64,000 nucleotides of DNA from Massilia forsythiae (GTDB lineage: Bacteria > Pseudomonadota > Gammaproteobacteria > Burkholderiales > Burkholderiaceae_D). The notes beneath the pieces were generated by a model. The model made no database searches. It was not told where the DNA came from and saw only the letters and a list, made by a program, of their open reading frames with translations. Positions within the stretch are counted from its first letter, which is position 1. Each line of letters opens with the position of its first letter. The position numbers were made by a program, and so were the translations under genes. The stretch covers positions 2,108,001 to 2,172,000 of the forward strand of contig NZ_CP051685.1 in assembly GCF_012849555.1 (NCBI RefSeq), written 5' to 3'. Below, in pieces: positions 1 through 8,796 of the stretch.

Positions 1-53
1 TTGCCATGGCCGCGAAGCCGCGCCGCCTCCCTGCTAGCATCGTTTCTCGCTCC

Positions 54-71
54 GGCGGCCGTGCGGCCGCC
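54..71 (+). other. GC-rich hairpin at the left edge
   Basis: A perfect 7-bp inverted repeat (ggcggcc, 4-nt loop, ggccgcc) lies ahead of the first gene. No T-run follows, so it is not a clear intrinsic terminator. The plus-strand frame entering the window stays open until a TGA at 73-75, so an upstream gene could end here, but only about 24 codons are visible and I cannot identify it. Confidence 0.25.
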
Positions 72-108
72 CTGACCAACAGAGCATGCAAAAGAACGGA
101 GGTGTGCG

Positions 109-1956
109 ATGACCAACGCAGTCGGGCCGCTGTTCGCCGGCGGTTTCCAGGCGATCAAGGCCGGCCAGTATGAACTGCTGTTCCTGCCGGACCTGCACAA
201 CGACGAACTGCAGCGCGAGGGCAAGCCGCCGGTGTACTACTGGATGCCCGGTGCCGTGCGCCTGTCGCGCGCGAACGTCGACACCGGCCCGCGCGAATTC
301 CACCTGACCCACTTCCTGGGCGTGCAGAGCGCCGACACCACCGTCGGCGCCACCGGCACGCGCGAGGTCGCCGGCGGCCTGATCACCTTCACCACCACGG
401 CCGCGCCGCCGGCGGCCGAACTGGAAGCGGCGCAGAATGCGCTGGCCGACATGTTCAAGGGCAAGGACGACCATTTCTGGGGCTGGCGCACGCCGGTGGC
501 CCCGGCGTTCCGGCCGATGCCGGTGATGGAGCGGGGCGCGCGCCGGATCCGGTTGCGTGGGCAAGCTCCGGCCGCACGGCCGACCCGGCGCCCGCGCGAT
601 CGTCGGCCACGTCGTACGCTGCTGGCACCGTGTCGGCCATCCGTATCCCGTCCTACCCGCAGAACGAAGCGGTGATCCAGCAAGCCATGGCCAAGTGGCG
701 CTACGCGCGCCAGACCCAGGGCCGGCGCATGGATCTCGACGTGTTTTTTCCGTGCACCACCCTGGGCACCCTGTATTGCCAGCAGCAGGACGACGCGCTG
801 ACGGCGATCGGCTGCCGCGAAGCGTTCAGCCTGGGCCAGGTGCCGCTGGCGCTGGTCGAGCAGGTCGACGACGCCGCGCTGGCCGGGCTGCCGTGCAAGG
901 TGCTGCGCTCGCTCACCCAGCCGGGCCGCTTCGTGCTGCTGCCGTCCACGTACCTGATCACCCATTTCGCGCCGGGCGAGGGAGAGCGCCTACCGGCCGG
1001 CCATCTACCTGTATTCGACGCTCGATCCGGATCATCCGGAAACCGACCGCTGCGTGCTGATGGCATCGCTGCAGCCGGACCTGAGCCCGGACCAGCGCCA
1101 CCGCATCGACGCCGCCTTGAAACGCCTGCATCCGGCGCCGCTGCTGGACCTGATCAATGCCATCGACTGCACGGTCGAGCAAAGCGACTGGCTGGCCGGC
1201 ATGGCGCCGGACGTCGAGCGTTCCTGGGACGGCTTCCAGGTCACGCTGGCGACCGATCCGGCCGGCGCGCTGATGCTGCAGGAAATGCTCAAGCATGGCG
1301 GCGCCAACGCCAGCCTGACGTTTACCTTGCCGGACGGCGCCGGATTCACCAGCACGCTGGTGCTCGACCTGAACCGGCTGACCGGGCCGTGGGACGGCGG
1401 GCCGCTGCAGCTGGCGCAGGATGGCGCCAACGCCGTACTCACCAACCGCATCCAGAGTCCGGTGGACCTGAGCGACCTGGCGGCGCTGGACGCGGACGGC
1501 GCGCTGACGATGCTGCCGGCCGAGCGCCGCCTGGCGCCGGGCGAAACGATGTCGATTGCGCTACCTGCCGGCAGCAAGCCCGGCTGGCCGGTGTACACCA
1601 TCCCGCCCGGCGACGCCGCCACGCTGGAGGAAATCCGCAGCTTCGTCGAGAACATCGAGACCAACGTCCTGTTCATCAACGTCATCAACTACGCCAACCA
1701 TCAATTGCGCCGTCTCGACCTGCGTGCGCGCCTGAAGGAAGTGCCCGGCAGCGAGCGCGCGGTGACCATGAACGAGGAGCAGACCATGGGGGAAGCGGCG
1801 TTCACGCTGCCGCTGACCGTCTACCAGGGGCCGCGCACGCTGGAATTCCAGGTGAGCATGACCAGCCTGGCGGGCACCGTGACCACCAAGGGCTGGTTCC
1901 AGGCCGACCTGCGCGCAGGCAATGCCGTGACCCTGAACTGGGACCTGCTCAAATAA
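109..1956 (+). pseudogene. Unknown protein, reading frame broken twice
   Basis: One long coding stretch of about 615 codons is seen in three pieces. It starts at ATG 109 behind a GGAGG-type ribosome site, moves to a second frame near 510-545, and returns to the first frame near 975-990, ending at 1956. The frame changes compensate each other (loss of one base, later gain of one). Protein-like composition runs through all three pieces, for example PPVYYWMPG in the first, FFPCTTLGTLYCQQ in the second and AIYLYSTLDPDHPE just after the second shift. I do not recognise the family. There is no signal peptide and no membrane segment. It ends 10 bp before the caspase gene and is probably co-transcribed with the two peptidase genes, so it may be their partner or substrate (inference). 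The breaks could be genuine decay or assembly errors. Confidence 0.6.
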
Positions 1957-1966
1957 GGAGAATGCC

Positions 1967-3229
1967 ATGACCAGCGCAATGTCCATCCACATCGGCCTGA
2001 ACCGGGTCGACCCGAATGCGTATGACGGCTGGGACGGCCAATTGACCGCCTGCGTCAACGACGCCGACTGCATGCGCACGATCGCCGACAATCTCGGCTA
2101 CAGCTCGACGCTGCTGTTGAACGAAGAAGCCACCGCCGACCGCGTGATCACCGAGATCGGCCGGGCCGCGCGCAGCCTCGACCAGGACGGCATCCTGCTG
2201 CTGACCTACAGCGGCCACGGCGGCCAGATGCCGGACGCCGACGGCGACGAGGACGACGGCCAGGACGAGACCTGGGTGCTGTACGAGCGCCAGCTGATCG
2301 ACGACGAGCTGTACAACCTGTGGAACCAGTTCGGGCGCTGCCGCATCGTGGTGCTGTCGGACAGCTGCCACAGCGGCAGCGTGACGCGCGCCATGGAGTA
2401 CCAGGCGCTGGCGGCCGATCCGGCCCTGAAACGCCATTACCGGCCGGGCGCGAAAGCGGGCGCACCGGCGCGCTTCAAGGCCATGCCGGCGCAGGTGGCC
2501 GCCGCCGACTACCGGCGCCGCAAGCGTTTCTATGACGCGCTGCAGTTCGCCGCCGGCGCGCGCAAGCGCAGCGAGATGGAGGCCAGCGTGCTCCTGATTT
2601 CCGGCTGCCAGGACAACCAGCTGTCGTCCGACGGCGACGTCAACGGCCTGTTCACCGCCAACCTGCTGGCGGTGTGGGGCAACGGCGACTTCCAGGGCAG
2701 CTACCGCGCGTTTCACCAGGCGATCCTGGCGCGCATGCCGTCGACCCAGACGCCGAACTACTATACGACCGGGCGCCAGGACGACGGGTTCGAGGCGCAG
2801 GAACCGTTCGCCATGGCGGCGCCCGGCAGCGAACCGCAGCAGCCTGGCCCCGTGCAGGACAGCGGACCGAGCATCGAAGGACCTTCCGCCGTCCCGCGCG
2901 CGGCGCCGCCGCCGACCTTCAGCGTGCACGTGGACAGCAACCGCTACTTCGCGGTGGAACTGGCGGCCGAGCCGGAACTGTTCAACAGCGCCGACGTCGG
3001 CCATGTGCGCAGCGACACCAATTTCTATGGGTCGTGGAGCGATACCGCGCTGATGCAGGGCAGCCAGTACAGCCTGCCGGCCGCGGTCTGGCAGCGCCTG
3101 CGCGCCGACAGCGAACGCCTGTACTACCGCGTGCTCAGCTCGCGCCGCCAGGATGCCTGGGACGGTTACGAGGTGTCCAGCCGCGACGGCGACGGCGAGG
3201 CGATTCCGGCGCTGCTGATCCAGGGTTGA
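1967..3229 (+). CDS. Caspase-like (C14 family) cysteine peptidase with a C-terminal module
   Basis: A 420-residue protein whose first ~290 residues are a caspase-fold peptidase. The catalytic dyad is visible as His84 in YSGHGGQ and Cys134 in VVLSDSCHSGS, each after a hydrophobic strand as expected for the p20 core. An acidic loop (DADGDEDDGQDE, about 90-101) follows the His. Bacterial caspase homologues of the metacaspase/paracaspase type usually cleave after Arg or Lys and often act in signalling or programmed-death modules; which applies here is not visible. A Pro-rich linker (about 285-317) leads to a ~103-residue C-terminal module (318-420) that recurs twice in the next protein. There is no signal peptide, so it is probably cytoplasmic. 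Start chosen at ATG 1967, with AAGGAG just upstream; ATG 1979 is an in-frame alternative. The next gene begins 5 bp after its stop. Confidence 0.88.
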   Translation: MTSAMSIHIGLNRVDPNAYDGWDGQLTACVNDADCMRTIADNLGYSSTLLLNEEATADRVITEIGRAARSLDQDGILLLTYSGHGGQMPDADGDEDDGQDETWVLYERQLIDDELYNLWNQFGRCRIVVLSDSCHSGSVTRAMEYQALAADPALKRHYRPGAKAGAPARFKAMPAQVAAADYRRRKRFYDALQFAAGARKRSEMEASVLLISGCQDNQLSSDGDVNGLFTANLLAVWGNGDFQGSYRAFHQAILARMPSTQTPNYYTTGRQDDGFEAQEPFAMAAPGSEPQQPGPVQDSGPSIEGPSAVPRAAPPPTFSVHVDSNRYFAVELAAEPELFNSADVGHVRSDTNFYGSWSDTALMQGSQYSLPAAVWQRLRADSERLYYRVLSSRRQDAWDGYEVSSRDGDGEAIPALLIQG

Positions 3230-3234
3230 GCGCG

Positions 3235-6132
3235 ATGAGCGTCCAGGACGAGGAGGGCGCCAGCGCCTACTACTACGCCGGCACCCAGCGCGTGCCGCTG
3301 TTCCCCGATCCGCACGTGTTCGCCGTGCGCTTCGACCGCGACACTTGCCGCGCGCCGGCCGCCGGCGCGCAGGCGCGGGCGGCGCGCATGCCGGCCGCCG
3401 CCGTGCTGGCCGGCGCGGCGCCGCTCGCCTTTTTGCCGCGCGATGGCCTGGGTGTCTACCGCACCGGTTCGGCGGCCGCCTGCGTCGAGCGCCTGCACCG
3501 GCTGGACGGCGTGGCGCAGGCTTTCCAGGCTTGCCGCCATGGCCGCGGCGGCGGTGATTCGCTGGTGCCGACGGCGCGCCTGCTGGCCAAGTTCCGCGTC
3601 GAGCCGGGCATCGAAAAGATCCTGCATACGCTCGAATTGCTGGGACTGCGCATCCTGGAACCGCTGCGCTACGCGGCTCCCAACGGCTTCCTGCTCGGCT
3701 GTGCGCCGGGCGTGAACGGCCTGGGCGCGCTGGCGGCCGCCAACGCGCTGGTCGAGGAAGGCATCGTCCTGTTCGCCGAACCGGACCTGGTGCAGGCGCG
3801 CCACCTGCACAGCGCCGGCGGCGCTGCCGGCACGGCCGCAGACCCCATGCAGGCGCCCCGGCTGGCGCGCGAATGGCACCTGCACGCCTGCCGCGTGCCG
3901 CAGGCCTGGCGCGACAACCGCGGCAGCCCGGCGATCCGCATCGCCCTGTTCGACGACGGCGTGGACGCGGGCCACCCCGAATTCGCCGGCGAGGTCGCGA
4001 CCGGGCAGCCCAAGGTGGCGGCCCGCTACGATTTCGCCGACGGCAGCGCCGACGCTTCTCCCAAGTCGTATGCCGACCGTCACGGCACCGCATGTGCCGG
4101 GGTGGCCGGCGCCGCCGGCATCGCGGTGGCCGGCGTGGCGCCGGGCTGCCGCCTGGTACTGGCCAGGACGCCCGGCTTCCTGGCGGTGTCGGAAGAAGCG
4201 CGCATGTTCGAATGGGCGGTCGACGCCGGCGCCGACGTGCTCGGCTGCGCGTGGGGGCCGGCGGCCGGCACGCCGTGCCCGCTGCCCACCGCCACCCGCC
4301 TGGCGATCCGCTATTGCCTGCAGCACGGCCGCGGCGGCAAGGGCACGCCGATCTTCTGGGCCGCCGGCAACGGCGCCGAAGCGCTGGACGGCGACGGCTA
4401 TGCCGCCAACCCGGACGTGATGGCGATCGGCGCCTGCAGCGAGCGCGGCCTGGCGGCGTCCTACGGCAGCTACGGCGCCCGCTTGTTCGCCTGCGCGCCA
4501 TCGAGCGGATCGGCGGACGAACACGCGATCCTCACGGCCGACCGCGCCTGGCCGGCCGGCTATGGCCTGCGTGCCGGCGTGCAGAACGGTCCGGGTACAA
4601 GAAACGATGTAAACGATATGTACGAAAAAAGTGCCGTTCTGGAAGGCGACGGCGACACCGATGCGCACCGGGAAGGTGCGAGCGGGGAGAGTGTGAGTGG
4701 GGAAGGTCCGAGCCAGGAAGGCTCGAGGGCAAAAGGCGAAAGCGGAAAAGGCGAGCGAGGAGGGGGCGGGAACGAGGCAGGTGCGCGGCGGGCTGGCCCG
4801 GAGAGCGGCGGCGCCTACACCGACTGCTTCGGCGGCACCTCGGCCGCAGTACCGCTGGCGGCCGGCATCGCCGCATTGATGCTGTCGGCCAACCCGGCGC
4901 TCGGTGCGGCGGACGTGCGCAGCCTGCTGCGCCAGAGCGCCGAACGCATCGGCGGCCCGGACGCCTACGACGCCGCCGGCCACAGCGAGCGCTTCGGCTA
5001 CGGCCGCCTCGACGCCGAGGCCGCGGTGCGCGCCGCGCGCAGCGCGCCGGTTGCGGCAGCGGATGCGCCGACGATCGCCGGCCCCGAAGCCTGGACCCGC
5101 ACCGATCCGCCGCCGCGCTTCCATATCAATCCGGGGCCGCACCGCTATTACGTGGTGGAAGTGGCGGCCGATCCGCGCCTGTTCGACGCCACCGGCCACT
5201 TGGGCGCGCGCACCAGCGGCAATTTTTATGGTTCCTGGTCCGACCAGCCGTTCCAGGTCGACCCCACTTACCGGCTGCCGGCGACGGTCTGGGCGCAGCT
5301 GCGCAATGCGCCGCGCCTGTGGTACCGGGTCGGCGCCTCGGCCCGGCCGGACGACTACGTCGACTACACGGTGTCCACCACCGACGACATGGCGGCCATG
5401 GCGCCGTCGATCGAGATCCGTGCCGGCATCGGCGCACCGCCGCGCACCGGAGAACGGCGCCGCACCATCACGGAACTGATGCGCCTGGTCGCCACCGGCG
5501 ACGGCAAGCCGGATATCGAAGGGCCGCTGCTGTGGGATCCGTTGCTGGGTTCGCCCGCGTTCCGCATCGACCCGGGCCGGGCCCAGGCCTATGCGGTCGA
5601 ACTGAGCAACGATCCGGCCGGCTTTGCCGGCCTGGCTGCCGTTGCATCGGCGCCCGGCGTATCGGCGCCCGGCGTACCGGCGCCCGGCGTACCGGCGGCC
5701 GGCGTACCGGCGCTCGGCGATCCGGCGGGCGACCAGGCCGTTCCCAATCCGGCGAAGGGCGCGCCGGAGCAGCCGCCCGGACGCGGTTATTTCAGTTCGG
5801 GATGGCTGACGCCGGCCGCGGCGCGCGAGGATGGCGCGCAAGTCGGCTTCGAGGCATACATCGTGCCGCTGGCGGCGTGGGATGCGCTGCTGGGCGCCGC
5901 GCGCCTGTACTACCGCATGACGGTGCGCGACGACCCGCAGCCGGGCGCCGGCCAGGTGTACGCGATGGACCTAACCAGCGACGCGCCGGGTCTGCTGGCG
6001 CGCGGCGAAGCCTTTCCAGGTCGCGCCGACGACGCGGCGTGGCTGCAGCCGCTGGAAGGGCAGCCGCAGCTGCAGCCCGCGCCGTCGCCAGCGCCGGCGC
6101 AATCGCACCAAGCGCCGGGCCAGCCGCAGTGA
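3235..6132 (+). CDS. Subtilisin-like (S8 family) serine peptidase with two copies of the caspase-partner module
   Basis: A 965-residue protein. Residues 1-215 look like an inhibitory pro-domain. The S8 catalytic domain spans about 216-605 with Asp240 (LFDDGVD), His283 (DRHGTACAG), oxyanion Asn379 (AAGNG) and Ser536 (GGTSAAVPLAAG). Between Asn379 and Ser536 lies an unusual charged, low-complexity insertion (about 450-525). Two copies of the module also found at the end of the caspase protein follow: about 629-731 (containing NFYGSWSDQ) and a diverged copy at about 776-923, which is interrupted by a pentapeptide repeat. No signal peptide is visible, so secretion by the general route is unlikely. 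Start taken at ATG 3235; the same frame stays open further upstream but overlaps the caspase gene. The close spacing argues for co-expression and a shared role, perhaps a proteolytic relay (inference). Confidence 0.88.
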   Translation: MSVQDEEGASAYYYAGTQRVPLFPDPHVFAVRFDRDTCRAPAAGAQARAARMPAAAVLAGAAPLAFLPRDGLGVYRTGSAAACVERLHRLDGVAQAFQACRHGRGGGDSLVPTARLLAKFRVEPGIEKILHTLELLGLRILEPLRYAAPNGFLLGCAPGVNGLGALAAANALVEEGIVLFAEPDLVQARHLHSAGGAAGTAADPMQAPRLAREWHLHACRVPQAWRDNRGSPAIRIALFDDGVDAGHPEFAGEVATGQPKVAARYDFADGSADASPKSYADRHGTACAGVAGAAGIAVAGVAPGCRLVLARTPGFLAVSEEARMFEWAVDAGADVLGCAWGPAAGTPCPLPTATRLAIRYCLQHGRGGKGTPIFWAAGNGAEALDGDGYAANPDVMAIGACSERGLAASYGSYGARLFACAPSSGSADEHAILTADRAWPAGYGLRAGVQNGPGTRNDVNDMYEKSAVLEGDGDTDAHREGASGESVSGEGPSQEGSRAKGESGKGERGGGGNEAGARRAGPESGGAYTDCFGGTSAAVPLAAGIAALMLSANPALGAADVRSLLRQSAERIGGPDAYDAAGHSERFGYGRLDAEAAVRAARSAPVAAADAPTIAGPEAWTRTDPPPRFHINPGPHRYYVVEVAADPRLFDATGHLGARTSGNFYGSWSDQPFQVDPTYRLPATVWAQLRNAPRLWYRVGASARPDDYVDYTVSTTDDMAAMAPSIEIRAGIGAPPRTGERRRTITELMRLVATGDGKPDIEGPLLWDPLLGSPAFRIDPGRAQAYAVELSNDPAGFAGLAAVASAPGVSAPGVPAPGVPAAGVPALGDPAGDQAVPNPAKGAPEQPPGRGYFSSGWLTPAAAREDGAQVGFEAYIVPLAAWDALLGAARLYYRMTVRDDPQPGAGQVYAMDLTSDAPGLLARGEAFPGRADDAAWLQPLEGQPQLQPAPSPAPAQSHQAPGQPQ
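4669..4764 (+). repeat. 15-bp-period charged repeat inside the S8 peptidase
   Basis: About six purine-rich 15-bp units encode Gly/Glu/Ser/Lys/Arg pentapeptides (for example GESVS, GEGPS, AKGES). The stretch sits in the insertion between the catalytic Asn and Ser of the S8 domain. Its base composition is visibly richer in A and G than the flanking coding sequence. Confidence 0.7.
5647..5721 (+). repeat. 15-bp tandem repeat coding for PAPGV-type pentapeptides
   Basis: Five consecutive 15-bp units of the form gcgcccggcgtaccg, three nearly identical and two diverged, encode SAPGV/PAPGV/PAAGV repeats. They interrupt the second C-terminal module of the S8 peptidase. The period keeps the reading frame. 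Confidence 0.8.
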
Positions 6133-6196
6133 CTGGCCCCCGGCCTGCCGGCATTGCTGTTCAAGACGATCGTTACCCTGCTTTCGGCCAATAGCT

Positions 6197-6308
6197 CGTC
6201 GTCCCCGCGCAGGCGGGGGCCCATACTGAGCAACAGAATTCGGTACCTCAAGAGTTACCCAACTAGTGCAACGATACCGGGTTTGGATACCCTGCACGGG
6301 GAGTCGTT
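6197..6308 (+). repeat. Dispersed hairpin-ended repeat, copy 1
   Basis: The left end is a hairpin, ccccgc-gcag-gcgggg, preceded by cgtcgt. It is followed by ccatactgagc and ggtacctcaagag, segments that recur in the same order at 18653-18792. The right end here is degenerate (ctgcacggggagtcgt). The two copies together suggest a non-coding element bounded by inverted REP-like hairpins. The rest of the 6133-6433 spacer holds only short direct repeats of tgccggcag (near 6370 and 6394) and no recognisable gene. Confidence 0.65.
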
Positions 6309-6433
6309 TCCGGCAATGCCAGAAACGACGTCAGGTCAGCAATATTATTCCGGAAAGTAGCCTGCCCGTGCCGGCAGCCCTTTCCCGCTGATTGCCGGCA
6401 GTAGCGTTACCGCCGGCATCATCCAGCACGCAT

Positions 6434-8062
6434 TTACTTGGCAGCCGCCACTTCCTCGCTGGTGGCCGGTTCCTTGGCAGCACTGGCGCCACCCTGCTCG
6501 GACTGGCCGCTGGTGTAGGTGGGTCCCTGCCGGTCCTGGTTGGGCGCCGGCTTGCCCGGCAACGGCGGCAGGGCCTTGGCCTTTTCCAGGTCGATGCCGG
6601 CGACGTCGGCCACGCGGCGGCCATAGTCCTGGTCGCAGTGCCACAGGTGCCAGACCATGCGCAGCTGGATCGGTTCCGGGCATTGCTTCAGGTCGCCGCC
6701 GACGTTGCTCACCAGCTCGTCACGCTCCCAGTCCTCGAAGGTGCGGTAGCGTTCGCCCGCCTGCTGGTAGTCGGCCGCGGTCTTGCTGGTCTGGTAGCGG
6801 CCCAGGTGACCCTGCACCGGCTGGTGGTAATCCTTTTCCGGTTGCGGCGCTTCCTGCAGGCCGCCCAGGATGCTCGGCTCGTAGTTGATGTGCTTTTCCG
6901 ACTCGCCGTTGTCGACATAGAACGTCATCTGGCCGTCGCGCTGGTTGGTGCGCGCCACCGCCTTCGATTGCGGCGCATTGATCGGCAGCTGCAGGTAGTT
7001 GGGGCCGACGCGGTAGCGCTGGGTGTCGGAATAGGACAGGGTGCGGCCCTGCAGCATCTTGTCGTCCGAGAAATCGATGCCGTCCACCAGCACGCCGGTG
7101 CCGAAAGCCGACTGTTCGGTCTCGGCGAACACGTTGTCCGGATTGCGGTTCAGCACCAGGCGGCCTACCGGCAGCAGCGGGAAGCGGTCTTCCGGCCAGC
7201 GCTTGGTGTCGTCCAGCGGGTCGAAATCCAGTTCCGGATGCTCGCCGTCGGCCATCACCTGCACGCAGAATTCCCATTCCGGATACTCGCCGCGCTCGAT
7301 CGCCGCATACAGGTCGCGCGTGGCGTGGCTGGTGTCGTGCGCCTGGATCTCGGACGCCTGCTTTGCGGTCAGGTTGCGCACGCCCTGCTTCGGTTCGAAG
7401 TGGAATTTCACCAGGTGCGCCACGCCCTGGTCGTTCACCAGTTTATAAGTGTTGACGCCCGAGCCTTCCATTTCGCGGTAGGTGGCCGGGATGCCCCACG
7501 GGCTCTTGACGAAGGTGACCATGTTCAGCGCTTCCGGGTGGCTGCAGATGAAATCGTAGAAGCGCCACGGTTCCTGCTGGTTGGTGACCGGGTCCGGCTT
7601 GAAGGCGTGGATCATGTCGGGGAACTTGATGGCGTCGCGGATGAAGAACACCTTCAGGTTGTTGCCGACCAGGTCCCAGTTGCCTTCCGACGTCTTGAAC
7701 TTGATCGCGAAGCCGCGCGGGTCGCGCGCCGTCTCGGGCGATTCCTTGCCGCCGATCACGGTCGAGAAGCGCACGAATACCGGGGTCTGCACGCCGGTTT
7801 CGTTCAGCACGCGTGCGCGCGAGTACTTGCTGGCCGGTTCGCCGCCGATGGTGCCGTAGGCTTCGAAGTAGCCGTGGGCACCGGTGCCGCGCGCATGCAC
7901 CACGCGCTCGGGGATGCGCTCGCGGTCGAAATGGGTGATCTTTTCGATGAACTGGTAATTCTCGAGGGTCGCCGGACCGCGCTCGCCGACGGTGCGCATC
8001 GACTGGTTGTCGCGCACCGGATGGCCCTGGCGCGTGGTCAGGGTTTTACGCTGCTCGCTCAT
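6434..8062 (-). CDS. katA: Catalase, monofunctional heme type
   Basis: A 542-residue catalase that breaks hydrogen peroxide into water and oxygen. Visible active-site residues are the distal His56 ([11 protein letters not shown]), Asn134 ([11 protein letters not shown]) and the proximal heme ligand Tyr344 (SYSDTQRYR). The body matches the small-subunit class; about 50 extra residues at the C-terminus are hydrophilic (Gly/Ser/Lys/Glu-rich) and not part of the core fold. The start is ATG 8062, preceded on the minus strand by AGGAGG at ideal distance; an ATG 33 bp upstream lacks such a site. No signal peptide, so cytoplasmic. It stands alone. The symbol is by family analogy. Confidence 0.95.
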   Translation of the reverse strand: MSEQRKTLTTRQGHPVRDNQSMRTVGERGPATLENYQFIEKITHFDRERIPERVVHARGTGAHGYFEAYGTIGGEPASKYSRARVLNETGVQTPVFVRFSTVIGGKESPETARDPRGFAIKFKTSEGNWDLVGNNLKVFFIRDAIKFPDMIHAFKPDPVTNQQEPWRFYDFICSHPEALNMVTFVKSPWGIPATYREMEGSGVNTYKLVNDQGVAHLVKFHFEPKQGVRNLTAKQASEIQAHDTSHATRDLYAAIERGEYPEWEFCVQVMADGEHPELDFDPLDDTKRWPEDRFPLLPVGRLVLNRNPDNVFAETEQSAFGTGVLVDGIDFSDDKMLQGRTLSYSDTQRYRVGPNYLQLPINAPQSKAVARTNQRDGQMTFYVDNGESEKHINYEPSILGGLQEAPQPEKDYHQPVQGHLGRYQTSKTAADYQQAGERYRTFEDWERDELVSNVGGDLKQCPEPIQLRMVWHLWHCDQDYGRRVADVAGIDLEKAKALPPLPGKPAPNQDRQGPTYTSGQSEQGGASAAKEPATSEEVAAAK

Positions 8063-8172
8063 ATTCATTCCTCCTATGGTGATGAGTCCATGCATTATAG
8101 GAATTGATGAATTTGAGCAGCGTTCTGCAGCCTATGGGAAAGTTCCTTTTCCCTAACTAACAGTCCCGCAGC

Positions 8173-8661
8173 TCAGCGGGCCTGGAACACGCCGGCGGCG
8201 CGGTTCTTGCTGACGTTGTCCCAGCTGAAAATCTTGCCGTTCATGGCCACGTACACCCCGGCCGGCAGCACCTGCGCCACGCCGCAGGCAAAGCCGAAGT
8301 TGAACAGCGCATCCGAGTTGGCGATCGCGTAGGGGATCATGGCGCCGGTGAACACGATGGTCTTGCCGGATGCCGCCGCGGCGCCCAGCACCTCGGCGGT
8401 TTCGCGCATGGTGTCGGTGCCGTGGACGATCACGATGGCGGACTCCGGCGCGGCCTGGACCGAGGCCAGCACGCGCTGGCGGTCGGCGTCCTGCATCTCG
8501 AGCGAGTCGAGCAGGGGCAGGGTTTCGAGCTCGACCGGCACCGTCATGCGCGAGCGCTTGATTACCTCGGGCAAGTGGCTCTCGGCAAAGCCCAGCACCC
8601 CGTTGAGTTCGTTGTAATGTTTGTCGAAAGTGCCGCCGGTGGCGATGATCCGCAAAGTCAT
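8173..8661 (-). CDS. Short asparaginase-domain protein
   Basis: A 162-residue protein equal to the N-terminal domain of type I/II L-asparaginases only. The two threonine motifs are present: ATGGTFDKHYNE (Thr11) and VHGTDTMRE (Thr82, Asp83). The C-terminal domain of about 150 residues that normally helps form the dimer and active site is absent, and the protein ends cleanly with a stop. Stand-alone proteins of this size are annotated as asparaginase-domain proteins; whether they hydrolyse asparagine is unclear to me. Start ATG 8661 matches the conserved beginning MTLRIIATGG; the frame is open further upstream without similarity. The gene lies between catalase and a divergent unknown gene. Confidence 0.8.
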   Translation of the reverse strand: MTLRIIATGGTFDKHYNELNGVLGFAESHLPEVIKRSRMTVPVELETLPLLDSLEMQDADRQRVLASVQAAPESAIVIVHGTDTMRETAEVLGAAAASGKTIVFTGAMIPYAIANSDALFNFGFACGVAQVLPAGVYVAMNGKIFSWDNVSKNRAAGVFQAR

Positions 8662-8796
8662 GATGGTTTGGAAACGCAGTAAAAAAAGGTGGGTAATGAT
8701 AGCCGCAAACGGTAGTGTATCCGGGTATGACGCGCTAGAATCGACCGGATCGGATGAGTATCCACCTTCCCATTCGGGCATGAGCCCGCCTCGTCA

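Noticed and set aside
2674..3234. Upstream extension of the S8 peptidase frame
   Set aside because: It overlaps the caspase gene out of phase, with Arg-rich noise; ATG 3235 fits the gene order.
4570..4795. Intein in the S8 protease
   Set aside because: The insertion lacks intein splicing blocks and endonuclease motifs; it is low-complexity sequence.
6154..6360. Short plus-strand open frame after the S8 gene
   Set aside because: It lies inside the dispersed non-coding repeat, which also occurs at 18653-18792.
6370..6433. Terminator after katA
   Set aside because: Inverted tgccggc pieces exist, but no T-run follows on the minus strand, so support is too weak.
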